A stretch of DNA of 5,213 nt from NCBI GenBank assembly GCA_903850275.1, contig CAINLH010000252.1, positions 1 to 5,213 of the forward strand, written 5' to 3'. The notes under the pieces were generated by a model that was given only the letters and a program-made list of their open reading frames with translations, ran no database searches and was not told the origin of the DNA. The DNA is from an uncultured Acidimicrobium sp. (GTDB taxonomy: Bacteria; Actinomycetota; Acidimicrobiia; Acidimicrobiales; Ilumatobacteraceae). Positions 1 through 5,213 of the stretch are shown piece by piece; position 1 is the stretch's first letter, and each line of letters begins with the position of its first letter. The translations under genes were made by a program, and so were the position numbers.

Positions 1-231
1 AGACCAATCACGATTACTGCCACGGCCAGAACAAAGGTGTATGGCCAGAACGACCCGTCGCTTGTATTCACGGTGACGAGCGGTTCGCTCGTGGGTTCGG
101 ATTCGCTGTCTGGCTCGTTGTCGCGCGTGTCTGGAGACGACGCAGGAACCTATGCGATTACACGAGGCACTGTTGCCAACAGCAACTATGCCATCACCTA
201 TGTTGGCAACAACCTCACAATTGAGCGTGCT
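1..231 (+). repeat. MBG domain repeat 1 (within the surface protein)
   Basis: About 77 residues with the MBG_2-type pattern: RPITITA at the start, KVYGQNDPSL, TSGSL, LSGSLSR, GTYAI, then ANSNYAITYVG and a closing NLTI strand. The same skeleton occurs at 487-714 and 718-939. It may be cut at its first strand by the window edge. At DNA level the copies differ at many synonymous sites, so the duplication is old rather than a recent expansion. Confidence 0.85.
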
Positions 232-3200
232 ACGCAAAATGCACTTTCGGTAACAACCAGCCAAATCACGTATGGAACATCGGTGGTGCTGGGTTCAAGC
301 GGCGGTTCCGGAACAGGCGCCGTTTCATACGCAGTGTCTTCATCGGGTTCTGCAGGTTGCTCGATTGCCGATGACACGTTGAGTGCTTCGGGTGGTGTGG
401 GTACAACGTGCACGGTTGCCGTAACCAAGGCTCAGAGTGCCAACCACAACGAGGCAACCTCATCGGCGGCAACGATAACGGTGATTAATCGCGCGATTAC
501 GGTGACGGCAACTGCGGCACGCAAGAACTACGGCGATACCGACCCAGAGTTGTTGTACACCATTACTTCGGGTGCATTGGTTGCTGGTGACACACTTAGC
601 GGTGCGCTTGGTCGTGCAAGTGGCGAAAGTGTTGGAACGCACTCGATTACTCAAGGGACATTGGCCAATGCCAACTACACCATTACTTATGTGGGCGCCA
701 ACCTGACTATTGACCCGCGTCCGATCACGGTGAGGGCCGCCAACAAAACAAAGGTGTTCGGACAGCCAGACCCGCAGCTGACGTATGAGATCACCAGCGG
801 AAACCTGATTGGCTCCGAGACATTGAGTGGGTCGATTTCGCGTAACTCGGGTGAGAACGTTGGCTCGTATGCAATTGGCCGCGGCAACCTTGCCAACAGT
901 TCGTATGCAATTACTTTTGTCGATGCAACACTCAGCGTGACAGGTGCGAACCAAACTGGCTTCACGTTGGATGCGGCGAGCACTTCGATTATCTTTGGCG
1001 ATTCGACAACACTGTCGACAAGTGGCGGCGATGGTGCTGGCGCAGTTAGTTATGCGGTCACCGACGGCACTGGTGGCTGCTCTATTTCGGGCGACACGAT
1101 TACTGCCGTTGCTGCTGGCACTTGCATTGTTACGGCAACAAAGGCGCAAGAGGGCAACTACAACAGTGCGACGTCGAACGACCTCACGATCAACGTTGCT
1201 CGCAAAGCACAAGTGGTTACATTTGCTCAGCCTGCAGACAGAAACTTCACAACGGCATCGTTCTCGCTGGCGCCAACGGTTGATTCTGGAAACTCTGTGT
1301 CGCTTGCGAGCCAGACAACCAACGTGTGCACCGTGAGCGGTTTGTCGGTAACCATGCTGGATTCGGGAACTTGTGAGTTGGTTGCGTCGGTGGGTGGCAC
1401 AAGCAACTACAACGCAGCACCCGACGTAACTCGTTCGTTTGTCATCAGCCCCGTGGTTCCTTTTGCGCCAACACTGAATTCGCTCACTGCAAGCGATGGC
1501 GCCATTTCTGCCAGCTTTGCGCTGGGTAGCAGCGGTGGTTCGTCGCTGCTTAACCACGAGTATTCGTTGGACAATGGTGTTACTTGGACAGCATGGCCAA
1601 CTGGTTCGATTACGTCGCCGCTCAATATCGGTGGTCTAACAAATGGCGTGGAGTACGAGGTAATGGTTCGGGCGATCAACATTGTTGGGCCGGGCGCGGC
1701 ATCCAACATGTTGGCCATCACTCCTGTAGCACCAATCATTGTTCCTTCGGCGCCTGCACCAACTGCCTCTGTGGACAGCACTTCAACAACGGTTGTCAGC
1801 TCGACCACGACGGTATTCGTGGTTACGACCGTCACGAGAAACCCTGGCAGCGCTTTGCCGACTACAACGGTTGCGCGTAGGGCAGTGACAACAACAATTT
1901 CGCAGCGCAATGGTCAGTTGACCACGACGACGACAATTCGTCTCACCACAACGACCACGGGCTTGCCGACAACCACGGTAGAGCGCGTTCCGGCATCGGC
2001 ACAGCGCACCACCCAAACCACTACACAGAACACCATTCAGACACAGACTTCGGTATTTGAATCGATCTCGCCTTTGGCACCTGTAACCCGAGTGCCCGAC
2101 ACCATTCCACCGTCGCTTGCCCCAACCAAGTCGGCTGCTGTTGTAGATGGCTTTGCTGTTTCGATGGATGTTCGTCGTGTGAACAACGAGCAAGTGGTGG
2201 CAACACTTGGCGAGTCGACAATGACAATGATGTCATTGAGCGATAACGGAGCACCAGAGCCGCTGCTGACTAATGGTTCGATCGCGGTAACGGCTGGGGG
2301 CACCGTGCGTGTGAGCGGAACCGGCATGTTGCCGGCGGAGCCAATTGAAGTGTGGATGTACTCCACGCCAGTAAAGCTTGGTGATGTAATTGCAGGCGCA
2401 GATGGAAGCTTCAGTGCCGAATTGCTGCTTCCTACAGATGCTTCGCTTGGTGCTCACAAGATTCAGTTTGTGGGCAAAAAAGTTGACGGCGCAGAAATGA
2501 TATTTGCGCAAGGAATCTCGGTTGTTGATGACAACGTGCTGACGATGAACCGCGCTGGTGTGTTGGATTCGGCAACGGCAGACAACTTGGGCAAGGACAA
2601 CGTTGTCTCGATTTCGACGATGAGCAAGGGTGACGCGGCAAACATCATGTTGTGGTTCCTTGTGATCATGATTTTGGTTGCGGGTTTGCTTGCAGCACAG
2701 CCACGACGCAAGAGCATTGCGCTTTCGCCGGTACAACGCATAGAGATTGCAACACCATGGCTTGCGGGCATGAGGTTGCCGCGCATGTTGATGTTGTTGG
2801 TAGGTGTGTTGGCCGGTTTCGGGGCGGCTAACTCTGCCTCGTTTAGCGCCACGGCGCCGTCGACGTTGTGGATAGCTGTTCTAATCATCGTTGGCCTATT
2901 GGACGTGATGGCGGGCGGAGTTGCGGGCTTGGTGTTCGCAATAAGCGTGGTTGCTGGCGGTTCGGTTGGCTCCATGCTGGATATTCGCGTAACGGCGCTG
3001 GTTGTACTAATCGCAACGCTGCCGAACGTCATTGGCCGAGCCGCGCGCCCGCATGGTGCACGCTTTGCCGTGCAGTCGGCAATTACTGCGGTGCTGAACG
3101 TGACAGTGGTTGTTTCGCTGGTTTCGCTGTTTGCGCCAGTTGGTGGTGTGAACTACGAATTGTCTGCGTGGCTGGTGGAGCTGTCGTGGGTGGCCGCGCT

Positions 3201-3996
3201 GGCCTCTGCAGGCCGATTTGCGTTGCTGCGCATTACCCAGTCGAGCAACGATCACTTTGACGCGCACATGCCGGCACTTCGTGTCGTTGGCGTTGTCTCT
3301 GCTGCCGCCTTTGTTGTTGGAACAAACGTTTCAACGATCTGGACGCTCGCGGCGATTGTTGTGCTGGCCGTCGTGGTGATCTTCGGACTACGAATTCGTG
3401 TTGGTTTGTCTGTGCAGCACGTTCGCAAGGTGTTTGTTGGTTCGATAGCGATGTCACTCGCGTTGGTCATTGCCGCTACGGGCACGTTGGTACCTCAGGG
3501 CAGCCGAGATGAAGTAACTAATGCCTCGCCGATGACACCCATTGGCGAACTGAATGTGATTGGCCAGCTTGATGTTTTGATCGACGGCTACCCAAGAACA
3601 TTTGTGGCTATCAACACGGGTGTCGGCGAAATCACGTTTATCAACGGATCAGTAGGGCAGTCGCTGACGATTGAGTCGTGGTCGAAGGACAACGAGCGAA
3701 TCCCGCTGGCAGCGGACAACACGTTGCATTTGGTTCGTGGCGAACACATTGTGATTCGGGCTAATGGTTACGCGGCTAACGAGACTATGGATGCTTGGCT
3801 GTTTTCGAACCCAGTGTTTGTGGGCAATGCGCCAACGAACGGTGATGGAAAGTTGGAGACCAGGTTTGTTGTTCCGGTTGGAAAAAATGACGGGATGCAT
3901 ACTCTGCAAATTCGTCTTGTCGGCGAAGACGGCAAGGTAGTGAGCTACTCCATTCCCGCCGTGCTGTCCAGCGTGGTACCCAATACTGAGGCGTAG
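1..3996 (+). CDS. Giant surface protein: MBG/Ig-like/FN3 repeats, Thr-rich stalk, ten-helix membrane domain (5' partial)
   Basis: The frame is open from base 1 to the TAG at 3994-3996, giving 1331 visible residues. The GTG at 37 lies inside an MBG repeat and is not a real start, so the N-terminus and any signal peptide are off the left edge. Order of parts by visible residue: MBG 1-77, Ig-like 78-162, MBG 163-239, MBG 240-313, Ig-like 315-400, Ig-like 401-485, FN3-like 486-577, Thr-rich linker about 594-684, beta-module 715-842, about ten hydrophobic helices 884-1164, beta-module 1194-1321. Positive residues (QPRRK, the GRAARPHGAR loop, LRIR) fall on alternate loops, which puts both termini outside. 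MBG and FN3 domains are typical of bacterial surface and adhesion proteins. A role in adhesion, or in anchoring something at the envelope, is therefore inferred. The membrane domain resembles no transporter or enzyme I can name. No LPXTG sorting signal is seen; anchoring would be by the helices. Confidence is high for the gene and architecture, low for function. Confidence 0.93.
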   Translation, partial: RPITITATARTKVYGQNDPSLVFTVTSGSLVGSDSLSGSLSRVSGDDAGTYAITRGTVANSNYAITYVGNNLTIERATQNALSVTTSQITYGTSVVLGSSGGSGTGAVSYAVSSSGSAGCSIADDTLSASGGVGTTCTVAVTKAQSANHNEATSSAATITVINRAITVTATAARKNYGDTDPELLYTITSGALVAGDTLSGALGRASGESVGTHSITQGTLANANYTITYVGANLTIDPRPITVRAANKTKVFGQPDPQLTYEITSGNLIGSETLSGSISRNSGENVGSYAIGRGNLANSSYAITFVDATLSVTGANQTGFTLDAASTSIIFGDSTTLSTSGGDGAGAVSYAVTDGTGGCSISGDTITAVAAGTCIVTATKAQEGNYNSATSNDLTINVARKAQVVTFAQPADRNFTTASFSLAPTVDSGNSVSLASQTTNVCTVSGLSVTMLDSGTCELVASVGGTSNYNAAPDVTRSFVISPVVPFAPTLNSLTASDGAISASFALGSSGGSSLLNHEYSLDNGVTWTAWPTGSITSPLNIGGLTNGVEYEVMVRAINIVGPGAASNMLAITPVAPIIVPSAPAPTASVDSTSTTVVSSTTTVFVVTTVTRNPGSALPTTTVARRAVTTTISQRNGQLTTTTTIRLTTTTTGLPTTTVERVPASAQRTTQTTTQNTIQTQTSVFESISPLAPVTRVPDTIPPSLAPTKSAAVVDGFAVSMDVRRVNNEQVVATLGESTMTMMSLSDNGAPEPLLTNGSIAVTAGGTVRVSGTGMLPAEPIEVWMYSTPVKLGDVIAGADGSFSAELLLPTDASLGAHKIQFVGKKVDGAEMIFAQGISVVDDNVLTMNRAGVLDSATADNLGKDNVVSISTMSKGDAANIMLWFLVIMILVAGLLAAQPRRKSIALSPVQRIEIATPWLAGMRLPRMLMLLVGVLAGFGAANSASFSATAPSTLWIAVLIIVGLLDVMAGGVAGLVFAISVVAGGSVGSMLDIRVTALVVLIATLPNVIGRAARPHGARFAVQSAITAVLNVTVVVSLVSLFAPVGGVNYELSAWLVELSWVAALASAGRFALLRITQSSNDHFDAHMPALRVVGVVSAAAFVVGTNVSTIWTLAAIVVLAVVVIFGLRIRVGLSVQHVRKVFVGSIAMSLALVIAATGTLVPQGSRDEVTNASPMTPIGELNVIGQLDVLIDGYPRTFVAINTGVGEITFINGSVGQSLTIESWSKDNERIPLAADNTLHLVRGEHIVIRANGYAANETMDAWLFSNPVFVGNAPTNGDGKLETRFVVPVGKNDGMHTLQIRLVGEDGKVVSYSIPAVLSSVVPNTEA
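232..483 (+). repeat. Ig-like repeat A with a Cys pair
   Basis: A beta-rich segment with the pattern TYGTSVVLGSSGG, GAVSYAV, GCSI, TCTVAVTKAQ and ending ATITV. It is clearly related to the segment at 943-1200 (FGDSTTLSTSGG, GAVSYAV, GCSI, TCIVTATKAQ). It contains two cysteines, at 358-360 and 409-411, 17 residues apart. It resembles the Ig-like repeats that alternate with MBG domains in other bacterial surface proteins. Confidence 0.75.
487..714 (+). repeat. MBG domain repeat 2 (within the surface protein)
   Basis: Second MBG copy: AITVTATA, KNYGDTDPEL, TSGAL, LSGALGR, GTHSI, ANANYTITYVG and NLTI. It runs directly into repeat 3 with no Ig-like unit between, unlike the MBG-Ig order of the first pair. 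Confidence 0.87.
718..939 (+). repeat. MBG domain repeat 3 (within the surface protein)
   Basis: Third MBG copy: ITVRA, KVFGQPDPQL, TSGNL, LSGSISR, GSYAI, ANSSYAITFV and a closing LSV strand. The tyrosine of the YG motif is replaced by phenylalanine (KVFG), a conservative change. Confidence 0.87.
943..1200 (+). repeat. Ig-like repeat B with a Cys pair
   Basis: Paralogue of the segment at 232-483, sharing GAVSYAV, GCSI and a TKAQ-x-x-NYN/NHN ending. The cysteines are at 1078-1080 and 1123-1125, 15 residues apart. It is two residues shorter between the cysteines than repeat A. Confidence 0.75.
1201..1452 (+). repeat. Ig-like repeat C with a Cys pair
   Basis: A more diverged Ig-like unit: QVVTFAQPAD, SFSLAPTVDSG, NVCTVSG, TCELVAS, NYNAAPDVTRSFVI. 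The cysteines at 1327-1329 and 1372-1374 are 15 residues apart, as in repeat B. The NYNAA motif near the end matches NYNSA in repeat B, supporting a shared fold. Confidence 0.7.
1456..1731 (+). other. FN3-like domain (within the surface protein)
   Basis: About 92 residues with fibronectin type III hallmarks: an opening PFAPTLNSLTASDG strand, YSLDNGVTWTAW in the middle strands, then LTNGVEYEVMVRAINIVG with the conserved L-x-N-G-x-x-Y-x-V-x-V-R-A-x-N pattern, and GPGAAS before the last strand. It is the last beta-domain before the Thr-rich linker. FN3 domains in bacterial exported proteins usually act as spacers or carbohydrate- and surface-contacting modules. Confidence 0.8.
1780..2052 (+). 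other. Thr-rich low-complexity stalk
   Basis: About 91 residues dominated by threonine, with runs such as TTTTTIRLTTTTT, and encoded largely by ACC, ACG and ACA. A short motif, LPTTTV followed by Arg-containing residues, occurs twice (1855-1872 and 1963-1980). Such Thr/Pro/Ser stretches are common extended wall-spanning linkers in actinobacterial surface proteins and can be O-glycosylated; glycosylation here is inference. It separates the outer repeat array from the membrane-proximal module. Confidence 0.8.
2143..2526 (+). repeat. Membrane-proximal beta-module, copy 1
   Basis: A unit of about 128 residues starting at VDGF, with the core SIAVTAGGTVRVSGTGM, EVWMYSTPV, LGD, ADGSFSAELLLP and LGAHKIQFVGK. 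It aligns with the C-terminal unit at 3580-3963. Key shared positions are W-[ML]-[YF]-S-[TN]-P-V, D-G-[SK], a V/L-P strand end, and H-[KT]-[IL]-Q. The pattern is like a surface-protein module I associate with actinobacteria, of the form G-x-G-[FM]-x-P followed by a W/Y-x-x-S-x-P-V strand. No ligand is known to me. Confidence 0.8.
2650..3492 (+). other. Polytopic membrane domain, about ten predicted helices
   Basis: Hydrophobic segments lie at roughly 2650-2697, 2782-2832, 2863-2907, 2914-2961, 2989-3036, 3079-3135, 3166-3213, 3283-3327, 3337-3390 and 3436-3492. Basic loops follow helices 1 (QPRRK), 5 (GRAARPHGAR), 7 (the stretch with LLRITQ and HMPALR) and 9 (LRIRVG). All are inside if the N-terminal repeats are outside. 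With an even number of helices the C-terminal module also lies outside. Few charged residues lie within the helices and no transporter or enzyme signature is visible. Helices 7 and 8 are the least certain, and the boundaries are by eye. Confidence 0.75.
3580..3963 (+). repeat. Membrane-proximal beta-module, copy 2 (C-terminal)
   Basis: This is the paralogue of 2143-2526: IDGY at the start, then TLHLVRGEHIVIRANGY, DAWLFSNPV, NGDGKLETRFVVP, GMHTLQIRLVGEDG. From the segment starting at 3658 to the GY at 3771 it aligns without gaps over 38 residues to copy 1. It ends about ten residues before the stop codon, so the protein finishes with this module. Confidence 0.8.
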
Positions 3997-3997
3997 A

Positions 3998-4003
3998 TAC
4001 ACT
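3998..4003 (+). promoter_or_regulatory. Candidate -10 element for a leaderless tetR-type transcript
   Basis: TACACT matches the -10 consensus TATAAT at four of six positions, including the key first T-A and last T. It ends six bases before the GTG at 4010, the spacing expected when transcription starts on the first base of the start codon. No convincing -35 is seen (TGGTAC or GGTACC at the expected distance). There is no purine-rich Shine-Dalgarno in the 13-base gap, which fits a leaderless start. This is inference from spacing only. Confidence 0.4.
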
Positions 4004-4009
4004 GACGGC

Positions 4010-4654
4010 GTGCCGAAAGAAGTGAAAGCCAAGAAGGCGGACTCGCGACAACGCGCCGCTCGCACGACCCCGGATTTGGACGAGATCATTGAAGTCACGA
4101 TTGAACTAGTACTGAAGCACGGCGACAGTGGTTTTCGCATTGAAGAATTAATCGAGCGAACCGGTATTTCGAAAAGTTCGTTGTATTTGCATTTTGGAGA
4201 TCGCGACGGGCTGGTGGGTGCCGCGATGTCTACCGCGTATTTGCGCGACGTCAGAGCCAACGTGGATGGTGCTATAGCGCTGGTTTCATCGATTACCACA
4301 CGTAATCAAATGCTTGAAGCTATCCCCACCCTTGTAGACGCGGCACTGAACACCCGAGATATTGCGCGGTGGCAGCGAGTGATGGTGTTGGGCTCTGCCC
4401 GACATCGGCCCGAAATGTTGAAGCGAATTTCTGAAGCCCAAACCATGATCGATACCGCACTTGAAGAGTTGCTTCGAGAAAAGCAGAAACAGGGAATTGT
4501 TCGAAAAGATCTGGACGCGCGCGAGTTGGGCGTGTTGCTCCAGACAGCAATTCTTGGTCGAATCTTTCGCGATATCGATTCGAAAATTACCGCAAAAGAT
4601 CTGGATAAATGGCGGGCAGTCCTGCAGTCCGTGTACGAAGGCTTTTTGGCCTAA
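4010..4654 (+). CDS. TetR/AcrR-family transcriptional regulator
   Basis: A 214-residue protein, the usual size for TetR regulators, which bind operator DNA as dimers and release it on ligand binding. After a basic N-terminal tail (residues 1-20, with KAKKADSRQRAAR), helix 1 spans about 23-37. The helix-turn-helix follows at about 43-62: FRIEELIERTGISKSSLYLHF, with GISKSSLYLHF as the turn and recognition helix. The typical D-R-D-G-L-V follows. The all-helical remainder (about 75-214) is the ligand and dimer domain and contains GIVRKDLDA, a motif often seen near the C-terminal helices. Its ligand cannot be told. The GTG at 4010 is chosen for its position after the candidate -10; a second in-frame GTG at 4022 would trim only four residues. 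It sits 13 nt after the surface-protein stop and 38 nt before the peptidase gene, so those and itself are the plausible targets. Confidence 0.92.
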   Translation: MPKEVKAKKADSRQRAARTTPDLDEIIEVTIELVLKHGDSGFRIEELIERTGISKSSLYLHFGDRDGLVGAAMSTAYLRDVRANVDGAIALVSSITTRNQMLEAIPTLVDAALNTRDIARWQRVMVLGSARHRPEMLKRISEAQTMIDTALEELLREKQKQGIVRKDLDARELGVLLQTAILGRIFRDIDSKITAKDLDKWRAVLQSVYEGFLA

Positions 4655-4692
4655 ACCGCCCAAATTGGCGTATTGCATGGCACGATAGAGGG
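4655..4692 (+). promoter_or_regulatory. Short intergenic gap with a small inverted repeat, possible operator
   Basis: The 38-base gap between the regulator and the peptidase gene contains CCAAATTGG, a 4-bp inverted repeat about a central A. It lies inside a wider weak symmetry of CGCC and GGCG. TetR-family operators are palindromes, usually longer than this, so an operator role is only possible. No good -35/-10 pair is seen, which favours co-transcription of the peptidase gene with the regulator. AGAGGGG at 4687-4693 is the only Shine-Dalgarno-like run. Confidence 0.2.
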
Positions 4693-4693
4693 G
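4687..4693 (+). promoter_or_regulatory. Shine-Dalgarno-like AGAGGGG at the peptidase start
   Basis: This purine run overlaps the GTG at 4693, so it is too close to serve that codon. It is seven bases (measured from AGAGG) from the in-frame TTG at 4699. If it is a true ribosome binding site, the peptidase starts with TTG; if translation is leaderless or coupled, GTG at 4693 may be used. Confidence 0.4.
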
Positions 4694-5213
4694 TGCCGTT
4701 GCCAACTGCTTCACCCTCATTAAGCGAATTGCGCGCCGCAGCCGAGGCCAACGTGCCCCAGATGGTGGAAACGCTGGAGCAGTTTGTCAATATCGAATCG
4801 CCTTCTCATGAAGTGGAATTGCTGACTGCCAGCGCGCACTTTCTGGCCGATTTGATGACGCGGCTTTTGGGAACGCCCCCAGCAATTATCGAGTCGAGCG
4901 AAGGCCCGCATGTGCATTGGAAGGGTGGCGACAACGCAAAGGTGTTGATCGTTGGCCATCACGACACCGTGTTTCCTGTGGGCACCGTGGCCAACCGAAA
5001 GTTTTCTCGCGAGGGCGACATTGTGCGCGGCCCAGGCATCTTCGACATGAAGGCCGGCATTGTGCAAGCAATTTATGGTTTGTCGCACATTCGGGAAGTG
5101 TCGCAAGTGGAAATCTTGATTACGTCCGATGAGGAAGTTGGTTCGTACACGTCGCGTGCGCTGATTGAAGAGCGTGCGAAGGCATGTGGCGCCGTGCTTG
5201 TGCTGGAGCCAAG
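4693..5213 (+). CDS. M20-family metallopeptidase, carboxypeptidase G2-like (3' partial)
   Basis: The frame is open to the right edge, with 173 full codons visible of a family usually near 370-420 residues. Family members are zinc exopeptidases that cleave a C-terminal amino acid, often glutamate, or N-acyl amino acids. Visible motifs, numbered from the GTG: GHHDTV with metal-ligand His89 and catalytic-site Asp91; GPGIFDMKAG with bridging ligand Asp118; TSDEEVGS with general-base Glu147 and ligand Glu148; and VLEP with ligand Glu172. This set follows the CPG2-type spacing. The dimerisation domain and last histidine ligand are off the edge. No signal peptide is apparent, so it is probably cytoplasmic. 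Start choice: GTG at 4693 is the outermost, but AGAGG at 4687-4691 sits seven bases before a TTG at 4699, which would remove two residues. The exact substrate is unknown. Confidence 0.92.
   Translation, partial: MPLPTASPSLSELRAAAEANVPQMVETLEQFVNIESPSHEVELLTASAHFLADLMTRLLGTPPAIIESSEGPHVHWKGGDNAKVLIVGHHDTVFPVGTVANRKFSREGDIVRGPGIFDMKAGIVQAIYGLSHIREVSQVEILITSDEEVGSYTSRALIEERAKACGAVLVLEP

Noticed and set aside
37..39. GTG at 37 as the start of the large surface protein
   Set aside because: The frame is open from base 1 and residues before it (RPITITATARTK) are the first strand of the MBG repeat, so the true start is upstream of the window.
460..1557. Long open frame on the minus strand (365 residues) opposite the repeat array
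   Set aside because: It is antisense to clear MBG and Ig-like coding sequence, its product is rich in Arg, Cys and Asn with no domain pattern, and long antisense frames are expected from the repeat codon usage.
1855..1980. LPTTT motifs as sortase sorting signals
   Set aside because: They lack the final Gly of LPXTG, are internal, and are not followed by a hydrophobic segment and basic tail at the C-terminus.
1780..2052. Thr-rich region as a DNA-level tandem repeat or CRISPR-like array
   Set aside because: The ACN codons vary in their third base with no fixed period or spacers; this is protein-level low complexity only.
3649..4299. Minus-strand open frame of 216 residues spanning the end of the surface gene and the start of the TetR gene
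   Set aside because: It overlaps two well-supported genes on the other strand and shows no recognisable motif.
4639..4652. AGGC-TTTTTG-GCCT as a rho-independent terminator at the end of the TetR gene
   Set aside because: The stem is only four base pairs, the T run is in the loop rather than after the stem, and no T tract follows.
4917..5132. Plus-strand frame of 71 residues inside the peptidase gene
   Set aside because: It is out of frame with the M20 metal-binding motifs, which are unmistakable in the overlapping frame.

Overview
The window looks like chromosomal DNA from an actinobacterium of moderate GC content, plausibly an Acidimicrobiia-like lineage. This is an inference from three things: Thr-rich linkers in a secreted repeat protein, a surface beta-module of a type I associate with actinobacterial wall proteins, and GTG starts with little Shine-Dalgarno signal. 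No rRNA, tRNA, CRISPR array, insertion sequence or phage gene is visible. All three genes lie on the + strand and are tightly packed.

Positions 1-3996 are the 3' part of a very large surface-protein gene, with 1331 residues visible and its N-terminus beyond the left edge. From the left it encodes a mosaic of beta-sandwich repeats: MBG, Cys-paired Ig-like, MBG, MBG, Ig-like, Ig-like, then FN3-like. A Thr-rich stalk follows, then a beta-module, a polytopic membrane domain of about ten helices, and a second copy of the same beta-module at the C-terminus. The predicted topology puts the repeats and both copies of the module outside the cell.

Positions 4010-4654 encode a TetR/AcrR-family repressor, 13 nt after the surface-protein stop codon. 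It has a -10-like hexamer placed as expected for a leaderless transcript. Positions 4693-5213 are the 5' part of an M20 metallopeptidase gene of the carboxypeptidase G2-like type, cut by the right edge after the visible metal-binding motifs.

The regulator and the peptidase may form a small transcription unit, perhaps with read-through from the surface-protein gene. Nothing in the sequence shows that the three products work together. The most unusual item is the architecture of the large protein: an adhesin-like repeat stalk fused to a ten-helix membrane domain that is bracketed by two copies of one extracellular module. I do not recognise this as a named system.
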